From the NCBI GenBank assembly GCA_017519205.1, contig JAFWSW010000230.1, forward strand, positions 1-39,539: a stretch of DNA of 39,539 nucleotides, given 5' to 3'. Within the stretch, counting starts at the first letter, position 1. Each line of letters starts with the position of its first letter. The position numbers were made by a program, and so were the translations under genes. The notes under the pieces are model-generated. The model had not been told where the DNA came from. It saw only the letters and a list, made by a program, of their open reading frames with translations, and made no database searches. Source of the DNA: Clostridiales bacterium (lineage in GTDB: Bacteria > Bacillota > Clostridia > Saccharofermentanales > Saccharofermentanaceae). Shown piece after piece: positions 15,466-23,407 of this stretch.

Positions 15466-15876
15466 TTAATCCCGGTACGGATCTCCAAATCCGGACGGAA
15501 GCATCGCAATAATGAATGCGATAATATTACCTATACCCGGTATAAGGAATACCAGTGCATACCAGTGAGACAACATCGCATCATTCATTCTTATGAAGAA
15601 AGCGGACAGCTGTATAAACGTAATAATCAGGTATAAGAAGCCGTATCCCAATACGTATTCCAAATTGATGAATTTGATTCCATCATATTTAAGTCCGTTT
15701 CTTTCAAGAATTATTATACCGAACAACGCAATAACAAATGTCGAGACCCATGTGCAGGCCAGATATTGCCATCTTCCGAGGCAACCGTCCTTGAGAAGCA
15801 GCATCTCAGACCAGTACTCGAAAAAATCTTCGATCGTAACAAGGTGGCAAATCAACAACAAAATGAATATAAACAT
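15466..15876 (-). CDS. Small multi-pass membrane protein, possibly DUF805-like
   Basis: A 136-residue protein with four predicted transmembrane helices: a hydrophobic start after MFIFILLLICHLV, one near residue 45, one near residue 80 and one near residue 110. The end reads LIPGIGNIIAFIIAMLPSGFGDPYRD. The IPGIGN...LP..FGDPYRD pattern recalls the C-terminus of DUF805 proteins, a low-confidence resemblance. The ATG at 15876 is chosen because AAGGAG lies 7 nt upstream. The in-frame ATG at 15912 lacks a site. The stop lies 25 nt before the infC -35 box, with no terminator in between. Confidence 0.75.
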   Translation of the reverse strand: MFIFILLLICHLVTIEDFFEYWSEMLLLKDGCLGRWQYLACTWVSTFVIALFGIIILERNGLKYDGIKFINLEYVLGYGFLYLIITFIQLSAFFIRMNDAMLSHWYALVFLIPGIGNIIAFIIAMLPSGFGDPYRD

Positions 15877-15917
15877 ACGTCTCTCCTTCTCACTCAGTAG
15901 CTTCCATTGCATTTTTC

Positions 15918-15946
15918 ATTATAAAAAAATTTTATACTAATGCAAA
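15918..15946 (-). promoter_or_regulatory. Promoter of the small membrane protein gene
   Basis: On the minus strand TTTGCA (15941-15946) and a perfect TATAAT (15918-15923) are 17 nt apart. The -10 lies about 40 nt before the start at 15876. Confidence 0.65.
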
Positions 15947-15965
15947 CCTCTTTCTCATCATTCAG

Positions 15966-15989
15966 CATCATATATTTGTATGCTATAAT
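15966..15989 (+). promoter_or_regulatory. Promoter of the aminotransferase gene
   Basis: TGCTATAAT is a perfect extended -10 (TATAAT at 15984-15989), 39 nt before the start codon. The -35 region is weak (TTCAGC near 15961). It is divergent from the promoter at 15918-15946. Confidence 0.6.
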
Positions 15990-16028
15990 CCCATATATGA
16001 AATCCGAAGACAAAAGGAAGTGGACGAC

Positions 16029-17204
16029 ATGATTGCAAAAGAAATAGAAAACAAGATCTCCGGCGGTTCTCTGATCAGAAAGATGTTTGACGAGGGTACC
16101 CGTCTGAAGAAGATCTATGGAGATGACAAGGTATTCGACTTTTCCATCGGAAATCCGGACCTCGAGCCGCCGAAGGAAGTCAGGGATGCTCTGATCGAAC
16201 TTGCCAACGCAGATATTCCCGGTATGCACGGATATATGGCAAATGCCGGCTATCCTGAGACAAGGAAAGCTATTGCAGATAAGCTTTCTTCAGAAAGCGG
16301 TGTTTCTATCGGGATCGATTCGATCTGCATGACATGCGGTGCCGCTTCCGGTATGAATAATATTCTTCGTGCCATCATGGAGCCGGACGACGAAATCATC
16401 CTTCTTGCTCCGTTCTTCCTCGAATATCTCAATTATATCAGCAACGTTAAGGGCAAGCCGGTCATCGTAAATACCGACCCGGACACATTCCTTCCGGTAA
16501 TGTCTGAGATCGAGAAAGCCATCACTCCGAAGACAAAGGCAATCATCATCAACTCTCCGAACAACCCGAGTGGAGCGATCTACCCGAAGGAAGTTCTCAT
16601 TGAGCTGAATACCCTTCTGAAGAAGCAGGATCACGTGATTCATGTTATTTCCGATGAACCGTATATCGATCTGGCATACGATGGAATGACAGTTCCGTCT
16701 TCCCTTTCCTGTTTTGATAATCTGATCGTTTGTTTCTCCTGGAGTAAATCTCTTTCGCTCCCGGGTGAGCGTATCGGTTATACCTGCGTTAGCCCGAAGC
16801 ACGAGGATTTCGAACTCCTTACTCAGGCACTCGTTCTTTGCAACCGTATCCTCGGCGCAGTAAATGCTCCGGCGCTCATGCAGAGAGTCGTTGCAAAGGC
16901 ATTGAATGCGAAGGTCGATGTTCCGAATTACGAGCGCAGAAGAAACCTGCTTTATAACATCATCACGGAAGCAGGATTCACCTGCACCAAGCCGCAGGGT
17001 GCTCTTTACCTGTTTATGAAGACACCGATCGAAGATACGAAGTTCTGCGAAGTATGCGCAAAATACAACGTTCTCGTTGTACCGGGTTCTGCGTTTAAGC
17101 GCGAGGGATATGTACGACTTGCATTCTGTGTATCCGAGAAAACGATCACAGGTTCGAAAGACGCTTTTGAAGCAATTGCAAAAGAACTTGGTCTGAAGAA
17201 CTGA
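16029..17204 (+). CDS. PLP-dependent class I/II aminotransferase
   Basis: A 391-residue fold-type I aminotransferase of the aspartate aminotransferase superfamily. It has the substrate loop FSIGNPDLEPP, a CGAASGMNNILRA phosphate-cup region, INSPNNPSGAIYP, SDEPYIDLAYDG with the PLP-contacting Asp and Tyr, the Schiff-base lysine in FSWSKSLSLPGERIGY, and the C-terminal Arg in GYVRLAFCVS that binds the substrate carboxylate. The amino donor and acceptor cannot be deduced; such proteins are often annotated as aspartate or aromatic aminotransferases. The ATG at 16029 follows AGGAAG by 8 nt. The GTG at 16020 is too close to that site. It is transcribed alone and ends at a hairpin lying inside thiN. 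Confidence 0.93.
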   Translation: MIAKEIENKISGGSLIRKMFDEGTRLKKIYGDDKVFDFSIGNPDLEPPKEVRDALIELANADIPGMHGYMANAGYPETRKAIADKLSSESGVSIGIDSICMTCGAASGMNNILRAIMEPDDEIILLAPFFLEYLNYISNVKGKPVIVNTDPDTFLPVMSEIEKAITPKTKAIIINSPNNPSGAIYPKEVLIELNTLLKKQDHVIHVISDEPYIDLAYDGMTVPSSLSCFDNLIVCFSWSKSLSLPGERIGYTCVSPKHEDFELLTQALVLCNRILGAVNAPALMQRVVAKALNAKVDVPNYERRRNLLYNIITEAGFTCTKPQGALYLFMKTPIEDTKFCEVCAKYNVLVVPGSAFKREGYVRLAFCVSEKTITGSKDAFEAIAKELGLKN

Positions 17205-17214
17205 TCAAAAAGAC

Positions 17215-17868
17215 TTACACCTTAGGCGTAACAATTACAAGCATGGTTCCGGATTTCATTTCGAAACCATGCTCTTTTTTATCCATATCAAATTCATTGC
17301 TTACAGTAAATGAACTTCCCGGAATCAGATCTTTATTTTCAAGAGTGTATTTCATTCCTTTGGCAGAAACACCGGCGGCACCGGATCCCAGAGGGATAAG
17401 CGAACACGTGTTTCCCGAAGAAAGAATGCCTTCCGGTACGCTCCAGGCACATTCGCCGGAAAGCGGAAAGACCCACGTCTTCCCGTCTGTTGCCGTAATA
17501 TCGTACCCTTCCAGATGAAGACGCATCGTAAGCAGAAGGTTTGACATCACATGATCAGGACGTCCCTGCAGCGAAGTCACAAACAGGATCTTCTTGTCCA
17601 TTGGTACACTTCTGAGGCAAAGCTCAGAATCCGTCATGTCCTTTTCGATCGGAAACAGACGGCTGGGAACTTGTTTATTTACAAGATACTCTTTCGTTTC
17701 AGCGCTTATGGAATCCATATCGCCCCACACTACATCTGGAACGATATCAAAAGGAACAAGTGCGTCAGCGCCGCTGTCAGCACAGATGATCTTCTCCGCT
17801 TCGGAAAGACGTGAAAGCAAAGGTTTCAGATCCTTATTGGGGCCACCGGCAATTACGACATAGCACAC
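17215..17868 (-). CDS. thiN: Thiamine pyrophosphokinase
   Basis: A 217-residue enzyme that transfers pyrophosphate from ATP to thiamine, making the cofactor thiamine diphosphate. Key motifs are MCYVVIAGGPN at the start, CADSGADAL, the metal- and ATP-binding VWGDMDSIS, EKDMTDSELCL, SLQGRPDH, and a C-terminal thiamine-binding beta region (KGMKYTLENKDL, SVSNE-like VSNEF). Length is normal. It overlaps the end of rpe by 16 nt and is the last gene of the superoperon, as in Bacillus subtilis. Its end is convergent with the aminotransferase gene, 10 nt apart. Confidence 0.94.
   Translation of the reverse strand: MCYVVIAGGPNKDLKPLLSRLSEAEKIICADSGADALVPFDIVPDVVWGDMDSISAETKEYLVNKQVPSRLFPIEKDMTDSELCLRSVPMDKKILFVTSLQGRPDHVMSNLLLTMRLHLEGYDITATDGKTWVFPLSGECAWSVPEGILSSGNTCSLIPLGSGAAGVSAKGMKYTLENKDLIPGSSFTVSNEFDMDKKEHGFEMKSGTMLVIVTPKV
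17240..17280 (+). terminator. Terminator of the aminotransferase gene, inside thiN
   Basis: AGCATGGTT (17240-17248) and AACCATGCT (17265-17273) are perfectly complementary, followed by CTTTTTT. The hairpin works for the plus strand only and lies within the last 25 codons of the convergent thiN gene. Confidence 0.85.
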
Positions 17869-18512
17869 GAACGCAGCTCCTTAATCGCACCGGCGTGATC
17901 CTTGTTTCCGAATACCGCGGATCCGGCAACCAGATATCCAGCACCGGCTTTTACAACACGCGGAGCAGTTTCATCACAGATTCCGCCATCAACGGAAATG
18001 ATAGTATCCGCCTGGTTTTCATCAATGATTCTTCTAACAGCAGCTATTCTGTCAATCGAACTTTCCATAAAGTGCTGGCCGCCAAATCCCGGACGAACGG
18101 TCATTACGAGCACAAGGTCGCACTTTGTCACATAGGGAAAGACTTTTTCAATCGGTGTATCAGGATGAATAGAGATTCCTACTCTCTTTCCGAGTTTACG
18201 GACAGCTTCAATGGCCTGATCCGGATCATCAACTGTTTCGACATGAAAGGTAAGCATATCCGCCCCTGCTTTAGCAAAAGGCTCAAAGAAATCCATTGGA
18301 TTCGTTACCATAAGGTGGACATCGAAAACCATGTTCGTAGCTTTTCGGATAGACTCAACGATCGGTACGCCAAAAGTCAGGTTCGGGACATAATGACCGT
18401 CCATAACATCAATGTGAAGAAAAGAAGTTTCTTTTTCCACCTCTTTGATTTCTTCGTTGAGACGGCCGCAATCAGCTGCCAGTATGGATGGGGCGATCAC
18501 CACATCATTCAT
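17853..18512 (-). CDS. rpe: Ribulose-phosphate 3-epimerase
   Basis: A 219-residue TIM barrel that interconverts ribulose 5-phosphate and xylulose 5-phosphate in the pentose phosphate pathway. It shows IAPSILAADCGRL, the metal-binding HIDVMDGHYVPNLTFG, FDVHLMVTNP, FHVET and SVDGGICDETAP. The usual NPGFGGQ phosphate loop reads RPGFGGQ (after MTV), an uncommon but probably tolerated change. Xylulose 5-phosphate also feeds isoprenoid supply through DXP synthase in many bacteria. It lies 16 nt after rsgA and overlaps thiN. Confidence 0.96.
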   Translation of the reverse strand: MNDVVIAPSILAADCGRLNEEIKEVEKETSFLHIDVMDGHYVPNLTFGVPIVESIRKATNMVFDVHLMVTNPMDFFEPFAKAGADMLTFHVETVDDPDQAIEAVRKLGKRVGISIHPDTPIEKVFPYVTKCDLVLVMTVRPGFGGQHFMESSIDRIAAVRRIIDENQADTIISVDGGICDETAPRVVKAGAGYLVAGSAVFGNKDHAGAIKELRSCAMS

Positions 18513-18528
18513 GTTCCAGACCTTCCTT

Positions 18529-19458
18529 CTATTTTCCGTATTTTTTCGATTTCTCTAATATTATATCCAAAAACTCACGATATCGTGCAAGTCTACCGTC
18601 AGAAATTCCACTTTCTTCAACTGCACACCCCAGCTCGCCGTTATGACGGCAATCAAGGAAACGGCACTTTCCGGCAATACGAAGTAGTTCCGGATAACCG
18701 CCGAGCAGATCCGCTTCTTCTATTCCGATACGATCCACATCCAGAGAAGAAAAGCCGGGTGTGTCGATTAGGAATCCGCCTTCAAACGGAAAAATCTCGA
18801 CATGACGAGTCGTGTGTTTACCACGGTGAAGCCGCTCACTGATATCTCCGACTTCAATATGATCCATCCCCGTCAGCCTGTGACAGAGCGTGGATTTGCC
18901 GACTCCGGACTGTCCTGCGATCCCTACAGTATTCCCGGAAAAGATCTCACGGATCTTCTCTTTAGGAAGGATCTGGTCATGCGAAGACTGCTCCACGCGG
19001 AAGCCCGCATCTGAATATATCTTTATGAGTGCATCTGCTTTTTCACGGGACAGATCTGTCTTGGTAAGCCATATCAGCGGAGTAATATCCAGTTTCGGAC
19101 ATAGAATAAGAAGCTTATCAAGAAGCTTCAGATCCGGTTCCGGATCCGTTGTCGAGACAGCAATGATCAGAACATCAATATTCGCCACACTTGGACGAAT
19201 GAGCAGATTCTTGCGTTCCTTGATAGAAACTATGGTATACGGGATATCCGGATCTCCGGATGGTTCAACAGCACAGTAATCGCCTACAGTCGGAATCACC
19301 TTACGGTTACGGAATATACCTCTCGGCTTAGCAAAAACCGATCCTCCCTCTTCAAGGAGGATCGTATATGAGCCGCCAATTCCCTTGATGATCCGGCCGT
19401 TCTTCTGTTTTTCAACTGTCTCTGCCGTAAACTTGCCTCTCTTTAATTCAAACAGCAA
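18529..19458 (-). CDS. rsgA: Ribosome small-subunit-dependent GTPase A
   Basis: A 309-residue circularly permuted GTPase for late 30S assembly. An N-terminal OB domain (GRIIKGIGGSYTILL...KPRGIFR...PTVGDYCAVE) is followed by G4 LTKTDLS, G1 GIAGQSGVGKSTL, G3 FLIDTPGFSS, and a C-terminal zinc domain with Cys and His in KCRFLDCRHNGELGCAV. The only available start upstream of the OB domain is TTG at 19458, with the weak site AAGGCGG 10 nt before it. It lies 6 nt after pknB, so coupling is likely. The N-terminus is about 18 residues longer than usual. Confidence 0.95.
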   Translation of the reverse strand: MLFELKRGKFTAETVEKQKNGRIIKGIGGSYTILLEEGGSVFAKPRGIFRNRKVIPTVGDYCAVEPSGDPDIPYTIVSIKERKNLLIRPSVANIDVLIIAVSTTDPEPDLKLLDKLLILCPKLDITPLIWLTKTDLSREKADALIKIYSDAGFRVEQSSHDQILPKEKIREIFSGNTVGIAGQSGVGKSTLCHRLTGMDHIEVGDISERLHRGKHTTRHVEIFPFEGGFLIDTPGFSSLDVDRIGIEEADLLGGYPELLRIAGKCRFLDCRHNGELGCAVEESGISDGRLARYREFLDIILEKSKKYGK

Positions 19459-19464
19459 CTAAGC

Positions 19465-21618
19465 TCAACCGCCTTGATAATCCGGGATCGCCGGCGGTGG
19501 CGGATCCTGATTCTCCGGTGGTGGCGGAACAGGCGTCGGTGTTGGTGTCGGCGTCGGTGTCGGCGTCGGTGTCGGCGACGGCGTCGGGGTATTCGTCGGT
19601 ATAGGTGTAGCAGTCGGCGTAGGTTCAAATACCGCCGTAAGAGTTACATCCTTATCCGGCATGATAAACGAGTATGTGGAAGAATAACTGATAGGAGTGT
19701 TATTCTGATCTACCCAGCAAACGAACTGATAGCCGATACTCGGTACCGCAGAGATAGTAACTGCAGAGTTCGTCGGATAGATACCTTCTCCGCCGACAGA
19801 GCCCTCTCCCTGTGCGACAAGATGTACATTGAATCCGAGGACTTCAGGAGTCGGAGTCGGAGTACCGCCTCTTGCAACATCCTCTGCATTTCCTACATAA
19901 ATACGGATCGATGACTTTCTGCGGACCTTCGTTCCCGGTGCAGGATCAGTAAGCATAACAAACAACTCCGTCTCTTTCAGGTTCTGCGCCTGAAGTTCCG
20001 GGCTCATTTCAACAGCTGCAAGAACCAGTTCAGATTCATCGATCGTCTTTCTTGCAGTCTCAAGATCCATCTTGATGAGATCCGGGACCTCGACCTCCGA
20101 GGACTTCTCGCTGAAAATGATCGTAATTTCGGAATTCGGTTTTACCGGTGTTCCTGCAGCCGGATCTGTACGAAGAACGATTCCCGGCTCGACTTCATCA
20201 TTGATCTCCGGACGTACACGAACCGCATATCCGTTCATTTTCAGTGTCTCATACGCTTCCTTCTGCTTCATGCCGGAAAGATCAGGAAGCTCGACCGCAT
20301 CAGGAGCTTTACTTACTGTCAGTACAAGAACATTCACCGAACTGTTATTCTTCATTTCCATTCCGGCTTGAATGTTCTGTTTTACGACAACACCTTCCGC
20401 ATAGTCGGAACGGACCTCGTATTCGATTTTAAAAGTCGTGAATCCATGTTCCTGGAAACTCTGCTGAACTTCAGCAATCGTCTTGCCCACATAGTCCTGG
20501 ACAACAAATACATTCTGTGTTTCCTGCTTAACGGACTTTTTAAGAGTATCCGTTACAAGATATGTGAGTCCGATCAGGATACCCACGATCAGAATTACGA
20601 CAACCGCCACGATAAGATTATCTTTCCATCTTGATCTTCTTCTGGTTTTGATGGAACGCTCAATATCCTTGAGTTTCCCGTAATTCGGCTCCTGACGGAT
20701 GACCGGAGAAACACCTGTCATCTCCAGTGGGTCTTTCGGGAACTCCGTATTCATATCGACGATACCGTAAGAACCGTTCGGATCGACCATCAGGGCATCG
20801 AGCTCGGTAACCATCTCACGGATGGACTTATAACGGAGCTTCGGATCCTTCTGCATGGCTTTCTGGATAATTGCATCCAGACCCTGCGGGATACCCGGAA
20901 CGAAATTAGACGCATACGGAACAGGCTCCTGGAGGTGCTTGACCGCAATAGCCACAGAGTTTTCGCCATCAAACGGCACACGGCCTGTTACCATCTCGAA
21001 GAGCGTGACTCCCAGGGAATAGATGTCCGAGCTCGGGCTTACGATTCCGCCTCTGGCCTGTTCAGGCGAAAAATAGTGGACAGAACCCAGCGCTCCGCCG
21101 GAAGTAAGAGTAATCGTATGGTTGGTTGTCGCATGGGCGATACCGAAGTCGGTCACCTTAGCGATACGGTCACGGGTAATCAGAATATTATGCGGCTTGA
21201 TATCACGATGGACGATACCGTTCTGATGCGCTGTATCCAGTGCCATACCAACCTGAATGACGATCGGGACTGCTACTTTCCAGTCCAGATGACCATTCTG
21301 GAGGATCATATCCTTAACTGTGATACCTTCGACATACTCCTGTACCATGTAGCGGATATTTCCTTCCTGACCTACACCAAATACATGAACGATGTTCGCA
21401 TGGGAAAGAGATGAGGCTGCTTTTGCCTCAGTATCGAAACGCTTGATAAATTCAACATTTGTGGCGTATTCCTGCTTCAGGACCTTGATTGCCACATTCA
21501 TGCCGGAGGAAAGATCAGATGCGAGATACACATCTGCCATACCACCGCTGCCGATCAGCTTTATGATCCTGTAGCGTCCTCCTAAAATCATGCCCTCAGG
21601 GCTCATATTTGTACTCAT
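19465..21618 (-). CDS. pknB: PASTA-domain Ser/Thr kinase with extra InlB-type repeat and Pro/Thr tail
   Basis: A 717-residue membrane kinase that senses cell-wall fragments and phosphorylates division and wall-synthesis proteins. The kinase domain (about 13-275) is intact: GSGGMADV loop at 23-30, Lys45, HRD at 137-139, DFG at 157-159, SPEQARG. A basic juxtamembrane stretch precedes one transmembrane helix (334-356). Outside are three PASTA domains (about 370-437, 438-505, 506-580). Unusually, a divergent InlB B-repeat-like domain (about 600-675, ending MPDKDVTLTAVFEPT) and a Thr-Pro repeat tail with PPPPENQDPPPP follow. The start ATG at 21618 has AAGGAGAG just upstream and overlaps the prpC stop (ATGA). 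prpC encodes its phosphatase. Confidence 0.95.
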   Translation of the reverse strand: MSTNMSPEGMILGGRYRIIKLIGSGGMADVYLASDLSSGMNVAIKVLKQEYATNVEFIKRFDTEAKAASSLSHANIVHVFGVGQEGNIRYMVQEYVEGITVKDMILQNGHLDWKVAVPIVIQVGMALDTAHQNGIVHRDIKPHNILITRDRIAKVTDFGIAHATTNHTITLTSGGALGSVHYFSPEQARGGIVSPSSDIYSLGVTLFEMVTGRVPFDGENSVAIAVKHLQEPVPYASNFVPGIPQGLDAIIQKAMQKDPKLRYKSIREMVTELDALMVDPNGSYGIVDMNTEFPKDPLEMTGVSPVIRQEPNYGKLKDIERSIKTRRRSRWKDNLIVAVVVILIVGILIGLTYLVTDTLKKSVKQETQNVFVVQDYVGKTIAEVQQSFQEHGFTTFKIEYEVRSDYAEGVVVKQNIQAGMEMKNNSSVNVLVLTVSKAPDAVELPDLSGMKQKEAYETLKMNGYAVRVRPEINDEVEPGIVLRTDPAAGTPVKPNSEITIIFSEKSSEVEVPDLIKMDLETARKTIDESELVLAAVEMSPELQAQNLKETELFVMLTDPAPGTKVRRKSSIRIYVGNAEDVARGGTPTPTPEVLGFNVHLVAQGEGSVGGEGIYPTNSAVTISAVPSIGYQFVCWVDQNNTPISYSSTYSFIMPDKDVTLTAVFEPTPTATPIPTNTPTPSPTPTPTPTPTPTPTPVPPPPENQDPPPPAIPDYQGG
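19532..19625 (-). repeat. Hexanucleotide repeat encoding the Thr-Pro tail of PknB
   Basis: A run of near-identical 6-bp units (GGTGTC/GGCGTC on the plus strand) encodes alternating Pro and Thr. Any slippage in steps of 6 bp keeps the frame, so tail length could vary between strains. Confidence 0.8.
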
Positions 21619-22370
21619 GTTCTCTCCTTGCCTTTTCGGATCTCGCATTCCGCCAAGATCATCGATATATTGTCAGGAGCGCCGGCCGCCTCGGCCAGGT
21701 CCTTCAGCAGCTGCATGCAGTAATTCAGATCCTTGTGTTTCCGCAGCACTGCCCGAATCGTTTTATCTTCCACACAGCCATAAAGGCCATCTGAACATAA
21801 CAGTATAACATCTCCATTACTAATTTCAACCGAGAAGGTATCCGGTTTTACATATTCATTTACTCCCAGGGAACGAAGCAGAACGTGTCTCTTGGGATGA
21901 TTTCTGGCTTCTTCGCTGGTGATCATGCCCTTATCCACCATTCGCTGGACGAGCGTGTGATCTGTCGTAAGCGTCCTCATCTTCTGTCCATGAAGGAGAT
22001 AGACGCGGCAGTCTCCGATATGCGAAAGATACAGAGTCTTATCACGAAGCACGGCCACGGTCAGGGTCGTACCCATGCCGCGGTAACGGAAGCTTCCTAA
22101 GGAAGCCAGGTAAACTTTTACGTTTGCTTTTTCAAGTGTGAACGCCAGAAGTTTCTTTAGTTTTTGAGCATCATCCGCATCAAAGAGGTATTCATTCAGA
22201 GACTGGGTAACATACTCAACAGCAGTCCTGCTGGCCAGTTCTCCGGCCGCATGACCGCCCATGCCGTCCGCGATGACGAAGCACTCGTCCTTACCCACGG
22301 AAAACACGGAAAGACAATCCTCATTGTTTGTGCGCACCAGACCTTTGTCGGATACACTCACTACCTTCAT
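21615..22370 (-). CDS. prpC: PP2C-type Ser/Thr protein phosphatase
   Basis: A 251-residue metal-dependent phosphatase that reverses PknB phosphorylation. Motifs are SDKGLVRTNNEDCL, FVIADGMGGHAAGE (metal Asp), LSHIGDCRVYL, LLCSDGLYGCVED, and PDNISMILAE, with the conserved Asp-Asn. Length is standard. It overlaps rlmN by 4 nt (ATGA) at its start and pknB by 4 nt at its end, so the three are translationally coupled. Confidence 0.96.
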   Translation of the reverse strand: MKVVSVSDKGLVRTNNEDCLSVFSVGKDECFVIADGMGGHAAGELASRTAVEYVTQSLNEYLFDADDAQKLKKLLAFTLEKANVKVYLASLGSFRYRGMGTTLTVAVLRDKTLYLSHIGDCRVYLLHGQKMRTLTTDHTLVQRMVDKGMITSEEARNHPKRHVLLRSLGVNEYVKPDTFSVEISNGDVILLCSDGLYGCVEDKTIRAVLRKHKDLNYCMQLLKDLAEAAGAPDNISMILAECEIRKGKERT

Positions 22371-23407
22371 GTCTCTTTTTTCTCCTGCAGACCTCTGCGT
22401 AATTGACCGCAGGCGGCCATAATATCTGTTCCCATCTCACGTCGAAGGGTCACGGTCATTCCTGCTTTTTCCAGAAGATCCTGGAACGCTCTTACCGATC
22501 CCGGCTTACTTCTACGGAAAGGGCTTCCGTCAAATTCGTTGGCGGCAATAAGATTGATATGGCAGTGGATCCCCTTGAGCACACGGCAGAGTTCTCTGGC
22601 GCACTCAGGTGTATCATTTACTCCGTCAAACAGTGAATATTCGAAAGTGATCCTTCGATTCGTATTCTTCTCATATGTCCGGCACGCGTCAAGAAGCTCA
22701 GAAATGCTGTATTTGTTCGCGATCGGCATGATACTCTTACGAAGTTCATCGTTCGGCGCATGTAGAGATACAGACAGGTTCACCTGCATATCGATCAAAG
22801 AAAATTGTATCATTTGCGGTACAAGTCCGCAAGTTGACACCGTGATGTGTCTAGCGCCCAGATTCAGCCCTTTTTCGTCATTTGCAAGGTGCAGGAAACC
22901 GATCAGTTCATCATAGTTGTCAAAAGGCTCTCCAATGCCCATTACTACCACGCTGTGGATCCTTTCTCCGGCAAAAGCACCCGCAAGCAGCACCTGTCCC
23001 AGCATCTCTCCCCTTGTAAGGGATCTTCCGAAGCCTGCGTGAGCAGATGCACAGAAACGGCATCCCATCTTGCAGCCGGCCTGGGAAGAAATACAGATCG
23101 AAAGACCGGTCTTATAGCGCATAAGCACAGTCTCTACGCAGTGACCATCGTACAGACGGAAAACGAACTTCTGCGTACCGTCGATCTCGGATACCAGGTG
23201 CTTCTCGATGCTCATACTGTCACAGACAAAGTCCTCCCGAAGAGCAGTCTTAATGTTGCCGGGAACATTACTCATCTTATCCATATCCAGAACACCCTTG
23301 GAATACCAGGAGTAGATCTGGGATGCACGGAACTTCGGAAATCCCTTCTCCTTCACGTATTCTTCCCAGGAAGGAAGATCAAGATCCAGTACAAATCGTT
23401 TATCCAT
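22367..23407 (-). CDS. rlmN: Dual-specificity 23S rRNA/tRNA adenine C2-methyltransferase
   Basis: A 346-residue radical-SAM enzyme that methylates A2503 of 23S rRNA and A37 of some tRNAs. The 4Fe-4S motif is CKMGCRFC, preceded by SICISSQAG. VVVMGIGEPFDNYDEL, HITVSTCGLVP, NLSVSLHAPNDELR and the C-terminal MAACGQLR hold the methyl-carrying and resolving cysteines. Its start overlaps the rsmB stop by 1 nt (TGATG). Confidence 0.97.
   Translation of the reverse strand: MDKRFVLDLDLPSWEEYVKEKGFPKFRASQIYSWYSKGVLDMDKMSNVPGNIKTALREDFVCDSMSIEKHLVSEIDGTQKFVFRLYDGHCVETVLMRYKTGLSICISSQAGCKMGCRFCASAHAGFGRSLTRGEMLGQVLLAGAFAGERIHSVVVMGIGEPFDNYDELIGFLHLANDEKGLNLGARHITVSTCGLVPQMIQFSLIDMQVNLSVSLHAPNDELRKSIMPIANKYSISELLDACRTYEKNTNRRITFEYSLFDGVNDTPECARELCRVLKGIHCHINLIAANEFDGSPFRRSKPGSVRAFQDLLEKAGMTVTLRREMGTDIMAACGQLRRGLQEKKET

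Noticed and set aside
17811-18842. 343-codon open frame on the plus strand
   Set aside because: It is antisense to rpe and rsgA, whose motifs are complete. It is a shadow of their codon use.
19474-19914. Arg/Trp/Cys-rich frame on the plus strand
   Set aside because: It is the antisense reading of the PknB Pro/Thr tail. The low-complexity composition follows from the DNA repeat.
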